A stretch of DNA of 64,000 nucleotides from Leguminivora glycinivorella (lineage: Eukaryota > Arthropoda > Insecta > Lepidoptera > Tortricidae), in NCBI RefSeq assembly GCF_023078275.1, contig NC_062978.1:5160585-5224584 (forward strand), given 5' to 3'. Below the pieces are notes generated by a model. That model worked only from the letters and a program-made list of their open reading frames with translations. It was not told the DNA's origin and did no database searches. The translations under genes and the position numbers were made by a program. Shown here piece by piece: positions 1 through 12,300 of the stretch (positions within the stretch are counted from its first letter, which is position 1; every line of letters starts with the position of its first letter).

Positions 1-147
1 TTAATTTTAAGTTAGTACATAGTTTAGTTTAGTATTCTTGTATATATTTCTATTACTTGCTTTATTAGTCTTTATTGTATATATTTCTATGTTTACATAG
101 GTATGTGCCTACAATCAAACGGGCCCCAGGGGCCCGTTTCTCGAAAG

Positions 148-230
148 GTACAAGCCTTGTATTACAAGTGCGCGAACTGTCAAATCGTATGGGTTGTCAT
201 GGAAACACACTTGTAATACAAGGCTTGTAC
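148..230. repeat. Small hairpin element
   Basis: GTACAAGCCTTGTATTACAA and its exact inverse (208-230) flank a 37-bp loop. Confidence 0.75.
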
Positions 231-234
231 AATA

Positions 235-357
235 ATCGCTCATTAGTACATGCGTACGCATGCGTTCAGCGACGACGACCTGGAAGCGTCTTCATACTAA
301 CGAGCGGTTTTTGGACGGCTAAAGCCGATTCCGCGTCGATAGGTTTGAGGTAAGGCC
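235..357. repeat. Dispersed repeat family D, copy 1
   Basis: Shares CGTCTTCATACTAA and GCCGATTCCGCGTCGATAGG with copies at about 7505-7625 and, more diverged, 22610-22728. Confidence 0.6.
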
Positions 358-1433
358 TAAGGTCAGATGGTGGTAGAAAAATTGTGGAGGATTAATTATA
401 AATTTTCTCCTGGTCATAGTGGTAAAAGGGAAGAATATTTTTCCCAGCAGGTACAACTGGTAATGGGTGGGAATTGAGGATATTAGGTAAGTAGGATTAT
501 TATCTTTGCGTATCGAGTACACTACGCTGTTCATGTTTATCCAGTTATCCAAGACTAGTCATGCCACGCTAAGCTTACAGTGATCTCAACAGCCCCGCCG
601 ATGCAAGTGGTACTTTAAATATTATAGGGTAGTTTTCCTACACATACCGTGTAACATTTGAACGATAATATCGTTATCGTAGCTAGCTATCTCTATCACT
701 CTTCCGTATTGGAGCAAGAGAACCAGATTGCGTTTCGATCGGCGTTCAGCGTCAACGATTGTCATTTCGGTTAGGCAGGCTGTTCTACTGCTGACTAGTA
801 GGGCAGAATTTTATAAATATCAGGACCTAGTAGGAGTTCAGATGAGAGACAATCTTTGCGTCCCAGATATAAAGTGGATTCGCGCCCCGCTAGAAAAAGC
901 ACTTTTAGATGTCAAGAAACATATTTTATTGCACTTTTCATGCAATGTACTTTCTTAATTCGACTATTTGAATTATCACTAAACTCAGGAGCCACGCATG
1001 TTCTTCTTTCTTCTTATCTTCTCATTTTTGACTCGTTAGACCGCCTAGTATAGCATGGTTAAGGAATCAGTTTGTTGTAATTCGTATTAAAACTAACTAG
1101 CCTCTGTATTGTAACACCCAGGGGCGACATTATCGCCGCAACTTTTCTGTCTCTGACACCATCGGACTATGGGCTGGTATGAAAGTGCCGTAGTAAGTAA
1201 CTTTTCATAGAAACACATCTCAGAGACAAAAAAGTCGCCCGTGGGCGCATACTTTTAGCGTCGATTTGACAAATCTTGTTTGAATCGTACTATGTGAATG
1301 TTTCACATTTTCCAGCCAGCACGTTCAAATTCTTTTCAGATGTTTTAGTCAGACCCGACTAAGCAACGATTTTGATGCCCCTATGCAAGTATATTTCATA
1401 ATTTCATTGAAGAATTACAATTAAAATAATATT

Positions 1434-3255
1434 GTGTGCGTGTGGATTGAGTGAGCACCTTCCGAAAATAAAATAAAAATATGCTGATCATTTAGTAAAA
1501 GTTCTAAAACAATTGTAAAACGAATCTCTGAATTTGTAAAAAGATAAATCAAAAGATACAGTCATTAACATGTTCACTTAGTTCTCACAAACTACCAACG
1601 AAAACAGTGAATGTATTGTATTAGGAGCCGACATAGTGTGGCCACCCTACACGATACATTTGTATGAGAAAAGTTATGTCTGAATATCTTTAAAACCAGA
1701 CAACGAATATAAAATATTAGATGGTGGATATTTAATAAAAAATTTACTAAATGTTGAAGTACTTTCGAGTGTCTGAGGTGCTACAAATCTTAAGATATTT
1801 ACATTTTTAACTTTCTCAAAACGTGTGGACTGAGTGAGCACTTACAAAAATTTATTATAAAAAAACCTGACACGTTAGTGGTTCGTTTTGTATTTTACAA
1901 ATTCCCATTTCACTTTTACTAAACTATACACATATAATAGCGGTCTAAATCTTATGTTTTTCATTGTTTTCGTTTTCGTTGGTAGTTGTGAGAACTGAGT
2001 GAGCACATGTTAATGACTGTATCTTTTGATTTATCTTTTTACAAATTCAGATATCAGCAATTCCCGTAAACTTTGTACAATGCCACGTCAGCAAATTTTA
2101 ATTGATCCTATTTGTAACCGACTTCAAAAAAGGAGGAGGTTCTCAATTCGACTGAATGTTTTTTTTTTTTTTTTTTTTTTTTTGTATGTATGTTACTCGA
2201 TATCTCCGAGAATCGTAGACCGATTTTCAAAATTTTTTTTTGATCGAACGGGTATAACCCCGAGATGGTCCCATTGGCACCAAGTCGTGGTCTGATGATG
2301 GGATCTTGGAGAAATCGAGGGAACTCTTCAAATGTTATAGACACATGTAATGTTTTTTGTGTATTTTTCAAAGGTGCACCAGTATTTGCGCCTGATGGTA
2401 ATAATTTTATGAGGCTGAGCTGATGATGGAAGGTCAACTCCTCAATGGTTAGGAGTTAAAGGACAATTCTTTCACTACTGTACATATATTCGGACTGATA
2501 CATATAATATCACTAGGAACCACTAAAAATCAACAAATAAATTAACTTTTTAACAAAAAATAAAACCGCCTTCAAAAAAAAAGCGTGTTACAAAACACGG
2601 AGAAACTAAAAAGCCAAAAATAATAAACCTTCGAATTCAGATTTCTTATCGGATTGCAATAATCTAAACACCCAAATTATAAACAAATCAATTATTTTTG
2701 GAGTCGGGACCAGCCTGCGTATGGTTGGGTAGGGCAAAAAGGAAATAGCAAGGCGACGAACAGGTCTGGTACCGACTACAAAAATAATTGATTTGTTTAT
2801 AATTTGGGTGTTTAGATTATTGCAATCCGATAAGAAATCTGAATTCGAAGGTTTATTATTTTTGGCTTTTTAGTTTCTCCGTGTTTTGTAACACGCTTTT
2901 TTTTTTTAAGGCGGTTTTATTTTTTGTTAAAAAGTTATGTTACCAACATTTAGTAATATAATTCGACTTTCGTAAGATATATACAGGATAATTGTTATAA
3001 TTAAGAAAATATAGATACTAGAGAACCTTAATGACGAAATAAAACTTAACAAAATCTCAATTCATCAACAAAATCTTGGTAACAAAATAGGAATTAATAA
3101 AAACAAATTTAACTTTTCCCTTAATTTTTGTACAAACTTTTCGAGAACTGCTGACATTCGTTTTACAATTGTTTTAGAACTTTTACTAAAATGATCAGCA
3201 TATTTTTGTTTTATTTTCGGAAGGTGCTCACTCAATCCACACGCACACAATAATA
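1434..3255. repeat. Nested inverted-repeat cluster
   Basis: TGAGTGAGCAC occurs at about 1448, 1831, 1996 and, inverted, 3227. Arms 1434-1525 and 3155-3255 are inverses, and 1528-1610 and 1960-2049 are inverses. The composite repeat 2105-2935 is inserted between them. No gene was found. Confidence 0.7.
2105..2935 (-). repeat. Composite repeat with foldback half, copy 1
   Basis: 2105-2555 is a dispersed repeat (CATACATACATACAAA-type tail replaced by a T-run of 24, then TCTCCGAGAATCGTAGACCG). 2558-2935 is a hairpin whose 150-bp arms contain AAACCGCCTTCAAAAA and CAAATCAATTATTTTTG. The same two parts in the same order, inverted, are at 11036-11695. Confidence 0.82.
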
Positions 3256-3299
3256 TTTGCACTGGCGGAGCCGTTAAAATCGTTGCCAACTGTCTTGAT

Positions 3300-4460
3300 A
3301 TGGCTCTAGAGTAATTTACGGATATGTAAGCATCATTGTAAAATTAATAAATTTAACGATTCAGCTTAAAATAAAAAACCACTTAGGTACAATAAGGGTC
3401 AGTTTTATCAACCACATTTGACAGACACATCATCGTCACGCAGCAGACGTCTATGGAACTTCCCATACAATTTAAAATTTAACGAACGCTTTAACGGTGA
3501 CAGACGGTTTGATGCAACCTGCCCTAAATCCGAAATGATACGCTATTCTTTATATAACTTATACCGGCGGCGCCCATCCTTTCAAATTGTAGAGTGCCAA
3601 ACACCTGAACACACTTTGCAATATTAGCCTGGACATTCTCCCTCAGTCCGTGCGTTCCAACCGCTTTTGATCTCGGTGGCAGCATTACGACAGTAAGTTT
3701 TCTTCGTTCCTGGTAGAAGTTGCCACGTCATAAACACAGAACTATATTTACATAATTAGAGAGGCATGTCGCGAAGCAATGTCCTAGCGCGGCAAATGTT
3801 CAATGTGGATGAGGCAGGCTGATCGGTTGGCAGAGGCCCGTCTACACTGAAAGTTTGCCGCGCGAGGATATTGCCTAGCTCTGTGTGGACCCGGCTAATA
3901 ACGCAAATTGTGATGCCGGTGTGGGCATAGAAGCTACCTACGCGTTAGGCACACCGACATAATTATATTAAAAAGGATATTGTTTATCTCTTGGTTCTTC
4001 ATGCGAGCGATCCCTGAACGGCGACTTTTCCTGTAAAAAAACCATTCTTTAAATATTTACTCAAGAACATTATGTACTTGTACATCGTTGTTGTTTGTTG
4101 CCTATAGTGTTATTTATAATTATTTAATTTATTTCTAACCGTAATTATAGGTAAATCCATACCAAATAGTTTAGTCTAACTACAGTAACTACTTAATCCA
4201 TTTTCTTTTCACCATTACACATTTAATTTACAGCACGTACTTAAAACACTATATTAATTAATTTTATTATAAACCTAAACTTCTAAACGCTACCCGTACC
4301 TTGTTATATTTATTTTATCATTATTATAAACAAATAATGTTATTACGATCGTATTAACTACTTGACAATAAAAGAAAGTACTTTTAGAGCTAGACCAAGT
4401 TTATATGCAGCCAGAAAAGTACTTTAGATAGAAAAATATAAGAAAAAGTTTGTGATGTAT
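3300..4460. other. Intergenic, little recognised
   Basis: AT-rich spacer. A GC-richer block at 3765-3900 (GCCGCGCGAGG, TGTGTGGACCCGGC) resembles 14695-14815 and is probably a decayed transposon. No gene seen. Confidence 0.5.
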
Positions 4461-4465
4461 TCTGC

Positions 4466-4600
4466 CATGAGAGCGCCTGTGGCTTAGTTTTCAACATGGC
4501 ACTTTGCCAATCCAATAGTCATGGGTTCGAACCCTGAATCGTAACAATGAGTGTTTGGGAATTTTCGAACGAAATAAATCATCATCATTTGATAAGTGCG
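4466..4600 (+). mobile_element. tRNA-derived SINE-like sequence
   Basis: TGTGGCTTAGTTTTC resembles box A and GGGTTCGAACCC is a perfect box B about 40 bp later, followed by AATAAATCATCATCATT. It cannot fold into a full tRNA cloverleaf. Confidence 0.55.
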
Positions 4601-4764
4601 ACGAAGAGAAACATGAGGAGAAACCAAACTCATCCCAATTAGGGCTAGCAGTCTAATTCCACAAGAAGGAGAAGTAGAAATATCAGTTTGTAGCCGCTTT
4701 CGTCAAAACTAGTACCTGCGCCAATTCTCGCGATTAATTTTCATACTCCTATGATCCTTGGCAA

Positions 4765-4993
4765 TAAGGCACTGGTCCCACCGTAAGCTATGAGCTATCG
4801 ACTATAAAAACGAACAAAAGATAATCAATCCAGAGTGAATAAAAGGGACACGGCGATGTTTACAGTTACTCGCCCAGCGGTGACCTATCAATATCGCCGT
4901 GTCTCTTTTATTTGCACTTGAGAGCTTATCTTTTGTTCGTTTTTATAGCCGATAGCTCATAACTTACTAGCTCGGGGTGGGATCAGTGCCTAA
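4765..4993. mobile_element. MITE family A, copy 1
   Basis: Long imperfect palindrome with ends AAGGCACTGGTCCCACC; arms contain AAACGAACAAAAGATA and ATAAAAGGGACACGGCGA. Two more copies are at 25660 and 52533. Confidence 0.85.
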
Positions 4994-5097
4994 GCCATAA
5001 TAACGCAAGAAAGAATATAATGTACTATGTTCTACTGTCAGCAATCATCATTATCATCTCTTGGTGACAGCCAAGAAATATTGCTATAAATTAGAAA

Positions 5098-5249
5098 TAA
5101 GGTGTACTCGGGTAATTCCGAACGTCGAAAACCGTCGGAAAATTCCGAAATTCAAATGATAATCACCCGTGATTCCATAGTAATAAGGGTCCCTTTTCGG
5201 AATTTGCCGACGGTTTTCGACGTTCGGAATTACCCGAGTACACCTTACA
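5098..5249. mobile_element. Palindromic MITE
   Basis: About 50-bp arms, AAGGTGTACTCGGGTAATTC and inverse, with only a few mismatches around a 45-bp loop. Directly downstream of the candidate THOC2 last exon. Confidence 0.85.
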
Positions 5250-5321
5250 TTCCTTTTCTAAGCGGCTGTCATTATTGAGGTGCAGAAACTGCAGAGTTAC
5301 ATTGGTCTAACTCTAAATAGA

Positions 5322-5408
5322 CTAACTGAAAAGTTTGTGGCGGCGATTCTTCTTCACCGATGTTGTAATTTCCGAAGGGTTAGCAGTCAGACTTGCAATC
5401 GTGCGCGA
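5322..5408 (-). CDS. THOC2: Candidate terminal exon of THOC2
   Basis: After GGCCAG the minus strand is open in phase 0 for 28 codons ending in TAG, with a basic end (VKKNRRHKLFS) like the basic ends of other THOC2 proteins. It is in phase with exon 28 and would complete a protein of about 1,414 aa. The polypyrimidine tract is poor, no AATAAA is seen close downstream and a palindromic transposon follows at 5,250, so the true last exon may lie elsewhere, possibly left of the window. Confidence 0.3.
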   Translation of the reverse strand, partial: SRTIASLTANPSEITTSVKKNRRHKLFS

Positions 5409-5704
5409 CTGGCCTATTTACAGAACAATTCATATACGCGTAACCTTTAGCTGGCAACAAAATTATGTACACATTTAGAGCGAATATTGTAATCAAGCCC
5501 TAAATTTCATACAGTACAATTTCAAACAAGCAGAAACGTCTGTGAACAATGCTATTATATTAATCTTAGAATATGAAAAAAACTGTCTTAGGTCAGGACT
5601 TTACATACTATAAATAAATATTGGGGGAAACCTTACACAGATCAACTTAGACCCAATCTAAGCAAAACTTGTATGTACTAGGGGTGCTAGGATTGCTAGG
5701 CGGA

Positions 5705-5835
5705 GATATAGGTACTGTCAACCAATTGGAACCCTAGGTCACTGTAGAACTATGTCATAGTGACTTTATAAATCAGACCGTACGAAATCTTACTGCTTGT
5801 CATTTTGACAGGGTTGTAGAGTGGCCTAGGGTTCC
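5705..5835. mobile_element. MITE family C, copy 1
   Basis: CAACCAATTGGAACCCTAGG at one end and GTGGCCTAGGGTTCC at the other face each other; related to 49873-50020. Confidence 0.7.
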
Positions 5836-5847
5836 ATACGAGGGTTT

Positions 5848-5965
5848 ACTGGTGAAACCCGATAAGTTGAGCAAACTGGTTTTTGAAATTCGAAATATTT
5901 GCGATTTCCACAATGTTGTTATTTCCAGGACAAATTATCTCGATTTATCAGGTTTCACCAGTAAA
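5848..5965. repeat. Inverted-repeat element family E, copy 1
   Basis: Ends CTGGTGAAACC and GGTTTCACCAG are inverses; the interior (TTTGAAATTCGAA, CCACAATGTTGTTATTTC) matches 24736-24872 on the other strand. Confidence 0.7.
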
Positions 5966-6059
5966 TCCTCGATATGGTTGACTATACATCAAAGAGGATC
6001 GAGTATTAAAGAGCGTTACTGTCAAAGCAAAATGTGTAATCACAGTGCATAGACTGCCA

Positions 6060-6300
6060 TCTCTCCACACAGGCTTAAAACTTTTGAACCTCAGTTTTGA
6101 CAATTTGGCCCATATTCTGAGCTTGATATGTTTTAAAATGTCAAATTTTAATATTAGCGCCATCTAGCTGAGCCTACCCCAAAGGTGTAACGCCATCTAG
6201 GTCACCACTGCTTTATCTATATGGTACTGAGGTACGTTTTTTTCTTAGACTTTATCCGTCTAGATGGAGTTATATAGGTCTTTGCTATACATAGATAAAA
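6060..6300. repeat. Dispersed repeat family F, copy 1
   Basis: Contains CAGTTTTGACAATTTGGCCC and GGCGCCATCTAGCTGAG-like sequence on one strand; the inverse is at 52250-52480. It lies just downstream of THOC2 exon 28. Confidence 0.7.
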
Positions 6301-6324
6301 AAGTGCCGTACAGTAGTTCCTTAC

Positions 6325-9300
6325 CCGTTTATGATATTTCTCGTAGTGATGATCTTCCTGAGATCCGTTTTGGTGGCCTCCCATCTTTAAAACAGCTAAA
6401 ACATACAAGCAACATTTAAGCATAATATTTGATTTAGTTAACGCATTCGACACAAATATTGAAGCGATTTATTAACTAACCATTATTTTTTTATTGCATC
6501 ATGCACTTTTGGATAACGAGGGAGTGAGGCGCAATACACATCTGACCTAAGGACAAGTAGAACTAAGAAGCAAAAGCTCTTATAATTAAAGATCGTTATC
6601 AACGTGCTGTATTGGTGGCAGAGTATGGTTGACAAAAAAACAAATACACAAGTATTTAAAACACTACATATACTTAACAAATTATGAAATATATACATAT
6701 TTATAATTTCGTAGCCAAATTACATTGAATAAATAACTAAAATTTGTTCAACATATTTGGATGTCAGTTGTTCACGTCGATTAGAAAAAATCCATTTTAA
6801 ATAACTAAATGACCTTTCTACGTTGACAGAAGTTACAAGAAGGTTGTTATAAAATCTAGGTATTGTGTCATATCCATACTGTGAATGAAGATACTGGGAT
6901 TATTCGTGCACTTTATTACACTCCTCCGTGCTCGTCTTACTTCGTGCACTACTTTTGACTTGAACTACTTGAATAACAATTCTAGATAATTAGTCGTATC
7001 TAGAGTGCATTTGATTATTTGGATTTAAATAATATAATTACACATCGCGTAATGTATTTTTATGGCATACATAATTAATGTCATTTGACGTATATTGTTT
7101 CAAAAATATAGGTGTAATCCTAAGAAGGGAAGTATTTATTTTGTAGTTAAGAATAAAGTGAATATTTAAATGTATTTGTTTTTTTTTTGCCAACCGTACC
7201 ACTTGCCACGAAAAGTGCACCCTGATAACGATCTTTACTTATAATATATTTATTATTACCTTTTTGTTCGTCGCGCCGTCTTTTCTGTTCTAAAATTGCT
7301 GACTCATCAGCTCTATCCTACAGAAGAAAAATCTAATTATATTTGTTGTTTACCCTTTTTTTCATGGTTCGATGTTCATATAAAAAAGAATTGCGTTTTA
7401 TAAGTCATCATAATACTACAGACAAATGAGCGCATAACGTTTGCGCTAAATTAAATGATAATTTCTGTTTTAGGATCTTTCCAAACATATCGACGGGGAA
7501 TCTGCTTTCGCCAACCAAAAATCGCTCGTTAGTATGAACATGACGACGACGCGTATGCGTCTTCATACTAATAGCGATTTTTGATCGGCTAGAGCCGAAT
7601 CCGCGTCGATAGGGTTTGAGGAAACCCTTATACAGACGTAAATTAAATATATTTTCACCACACCAACTGGTAAAGGCTTACTTTGTTATTCGAAAACAGA
7701 TAGCAAAATTGCATTTTATCCACAAGAATGCAAAGTAATTCCATTTACAAGTCAGCCATGAGCTAACCCGTAAGAGACTTTTTAATCTAATGACGCGATA
7801 TAGTAAAATAGAACTCCGAGCGAAGCTCGGTCGCCCTGTTACCTCCTACCTCCTACTACATGTACCTACTACACTACTGGTACAGTCAAGTGCAAAAATA
7901 CGTATCGATTTTATCCGCTCAAAAATATGTACCGAGACCTTATTCCGCCGACATAAAGTGCTATGGGACATATTTTTGATAAGTTGTACGCACCCATATT
8001 TTTACACTTGACTGTACCTACTACATAGAAACACACCATGTCCCAGGAACAATTCTCCATACAAATTTTAGCTTGATGTCTTAAGCTGGCTGGTAGCATT
8101 TATCTATAAATGATGACTTTGAATCACAAATATTGAATAGATTTAAGGATTTGGTTTAGTTGGATGTTTTATAGTCAGTATTTTGTTTGTGTTGGTGTGG
8201 TGAAAAAATTTGTGTTTCACTCGGTGGAAAAGTTTGTTTGTTTAATCTTGCCACCTTGATGCCTTAAAACCCTCGCTACGCTCGCGGTTCAATATTGGAA
8301 TCTTTCGCTTGCTTAGATATCAATATTGGCACGTGCGGTTAAACAACTTTGCTCCCTTGTAAAACAAAAACTATTGCCATATAATATGCCGCTAAATATG
8401 GGTCATTAGATTTTACTTAGTATTCAAGCAAGCAATCTTATGTCAATATTTTGTCAATTTTACGAGCAAAAAAGATAATTTAAAACTGATATTTATTTGT
8501 AGTTAGTTAAATATGTTTAAGCGTGTCCGCAAATTTAGTGTATGTGTTGTCCAACTTACCCTTTTGCGGCTCATCTTACGTTCTTTACGCTCATCACCTC
8601 TCACTTTTGTCTTTCGCTTTTCCTTCTCGGGTGATCGTTCCTCAATCTCTTTGCCCTGCTTATTCAAAAAAACACGTTATATTATATGCTTAAATTACCA
8701 AGTAACAATTAATTTCATTATTTTCTACATATTTACAGTATAATTTAGCAAATACTATTATTATATGATTGGGTCAAAGGAAACATTGAATAAGGCAACA
8801 GAGTTATATTTAGTTGGTATCAAATCCATGCATTTCTTCTAGAACAATCCTTCGTCTGCACACAATGGTCGTCTTCAGTTCTGTTATAATTATGTATACT
8901 CAATAGGTCTGTATCTCTCAGCAGGCATCACAAAAATCTGGTTTCCTCTTGATTGGTGTAGGCTCCTTTTTTCTTCAGTAGATAATTCTGTTGCACATAT
9001 TCTTTGGATCATTTGACTCAACCTTCAAAAGATTAACCTTACCATAGCATACTTGGACTGGGCTGATAGACCAACGACTCACAGCTTTTCTGTTTTTATG
9101 GCTTCCTGGTATGGAAAGTTTAGTAATGTTTGATAATATTTAATATTTAAGTTTTTTATATTCTTCATCTTCCTTCTTCATAAAATCTTGATGGGAGTTT
9201 CACACGGGGAAATCACATTTAAAATCATGGTTAATTCTTCATATTTCAGTAAAATGTTAGTATTTATTTATGTTTCCAAAGATCAGTCGTCGAGAATTCT

Positions 9301-12300
9301 TGTCTTATCTTTTCCGTTGAAACACGAAGCGTCGCATCAGTTGTCGATCTTCTTAACATAATGTGTGGACGTACTCTCTCTCCTTGCAGTTAGAGGCTAT
9401 TCACTGAGTTGGTTGATGTTCTTCATTCAAATCAAAATATCTTACATGTCATATGTTACTATTCTATTATTATATTATTTGTAGTCACTGGTTTCATTTG
9501 TTATCTCCGTTGTCTATGCTGATATTGATTTCTTACACTATGTTTTCTTTATTTCTAATGGCGTTGATGGTCTTCAATCAAGTTGTCTATTACTTATTTT
9601 TCTATGATTATAATTTGTAGTCATATTTATTTTGTTAATTCGTTCTTTGCGCTGATTTTCTAACGCTTTCTTAATATTTCCTTCGTCGTTCGTGCCGTTG
9701 TCAATTCTCTCACAATTTACATTTTCTTTATTTACTCTGTCGATCTTGCTGTGGCGCCGTAGTTTCATTCCATTGACATGTTTTACACCGTCCGTTGTTT
9801 TTATTTTTTATTTTTTTTAACACTGTATCACTGGCTAATGTTCATAAAGTCTGTAACACACGATTCTTGAGATCCCACGCAGTAGCTCACACTAGCGAGG
9901 TATATCTGGTGCAGTCGTGGCCCAGCCCAATCCTCAGTCCGGCGCGCCGCGAGGCCGGCTACTTACAACGATACTCACCTTGCCGTTATTGCTGCTTTCA
10001 ACTTTACGCCGTTTCACATCTGCGAACAATTTGGAAAGTTAGAGCGATATTTCCACGGTGAGAGAACTCTCATGCGAGATGCGAGTTTCATTACATTGCG
10101 TTGCGGTATTTGATGGAAGTGCTGAATTGTATGTAACCTTAAGCGTCCGCAATGTTATTAAAGTTACATGCTCAGACAATCACAGTTCGCTCGTTGTGTA
10201 AATGGATCCGTATAGGACTAACGCTATAAAGTCCACATACAGAATCATATTTGTAGAAGATACTATGTCGATTGCCTTAATACATGAACCTTTACTGCTA
10301 TGAGCCGACGTTTATACATAATGGCCGCTGTACACATATGGCCAACGGTTCCACCAACCCCCTTGGCCAAGCGTGTAGAGGGCTACTTGGCCGTAAGTTG
10401 GCAGTTGGCGCTTGCGCTTGCCGGCCAACCGATTGGTGTCGGTTTTTTGTCCACACATCAAAGGATCTTGGCGCCAATGGCCAACTGCGTTTACACGTTG
10501 GCGCTTCATTCAGTTGGTCGTCAGCCGTCAGAGAGGACAGTAGTGAAATATTTACGAAAATAATAAGTTTATCTATGCCAATAATAGTGTAGATTTTAGG
10601 AAATAAAATAACCTTGCAAATGTTTAATGTATTTCCTAAAAAAGATAAATATTCTTATCAGAATATTCAAAAAACTGTTAATATTTCAAATAATTTAATT
10701 TTACTACGGGGTTATTATTTTTTAATAAAAATTTTCTGACAACGTGAATTGACCTAGAATTTCCTAGACTTTTCCATTCCACGTCCATCTTTCATGAAGA
10801 GCCAATGCCAAGTGATTGGTTCGCCAATGTGTAAACAGCGGCTCTTATCTTGGCCAAGGGGTTTCACAAAGGGTTGGTGGAACCGTTGGCCATATGTGTA
10901 CAGCGGCCACAACATTAAGTTATTGACGAAAAGAAAGAACGGGCTTAGATCATTAACCTCGAAGGCTGTAAATGTTACGGACTCGTAAAATTATACGATA
11001 GAATCCGTTTCACAAATATGGCGGTAACCGAATAATAAAAAAAACCGCCTTCAAAAATAAGCGCGTTACAAAAAACGGAGAAACGCAAAAAATTACAAAA
11101 AACGGAGAAACTAAAATCCAAATTATAAACAAATCAATTATTTTTGTAGTTGGTGCAAGGCCCCGACTCCAAAAATAATTGATTTGTATAATTTGGATGT
11201 TTAGATTATTGCAATCCGATAAGAAATCTGAATTCCAAGGTTTATTCTTTTTTGCTGTTTAGTTTCTCCGTTTTTTGTAACGCGCTTATTTTTGAAGGCA
11301 GTTTTTTTTTTTTTAAGTTTAATTATTTCTTGATTTTTAGTGGTTCCTATTGATATTATAAGTATCAGTCCGAATATGCGTACAGTAGTGAAAGAATCAT
11401 CCTTTAACTCCTAACCATTGAGGAGTTGACCTTCCATCATCAGCTCAGCCACATAAAATTATTACCATCAGGCGTAAATACTGGTGTACCTTTGAAAAAT
11501 ACACTAAAAACATTACAGATCCCATCATCAGACCGTGACTTGGTGCCAATGGGACCATCTCGGGGTTATACCTGTTTGATTAAAAAAAATATTTTGGAAA
11601 TCGGTTCACAATTCTCGGAGATATCGAATAACATACATACATACAAAAAAAAATAATTCAGTCGAATTGAGAACCTCCTTTTTTTTAAGCCGGTTAAAAA
11701 GAGGACACCGATCATACCATTGGCTTTCCGCTTCACGGATAAGGATATAGTGCCAGTTGCCACGTCCATGAAAAATTGGAAAAATAGTTACCTCGATCGA
11801 TGTCATCGGGCGGATGGCGATGGTCGTGCGGCGGCGACACGCTCTCCAGGTACCGCTCCTCCTGCACAAACATGCCACATTCTTGTAGATCACCCATACT
11901 TATCCTTTTTTAACCCCAGACGCAAAAATGACGGGGTGTTATAAGTTTGACGTGTCTGTCTGTCTGTGGCATCGTAGCTCCCGAACGGATGAACCGATTT
12001 AGATTTAGTTTTTTTTGTCTGAAAGCTGAGTTAGTCGGGAGTGTTCTTCGCCATGTTTCATGAAAATCGGTCTACTATGTTGCAGTCGGGGGTTTTTTCA
12101 AATTTTTTATTTTCTAGAGAGCAATAAACTGCCGTGGGGTATGTGTTTGGTAAAAATCCGTGGACCAAACATTTATGATTGGAACTTGGGTAGCTAAAGG
12201 ACCATTTAGAATTTAAGATGGTACGAGAACTCATTAAGATTTCATTGCAATATCTGATGATCATTCATTTGTTGTATCAACTAAATCAGCAATAACATAA

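Noticed and set aside
9574..9768. Lys/Glu/Asn-rich minus-strand ORF as a THOC2 exon
   Set aside because: Composition fits the THOC2 tail, but no acceptor with a pyrimidine tract or in-phase donor was found, and exons on either side already join in phase.
10284..10592. Overlapping ORFs on both strands as a small gene
   Set aside because: They lie inside an inverted-repeat element rich in TTGGCCAA motifs and show no codon bias or domain.
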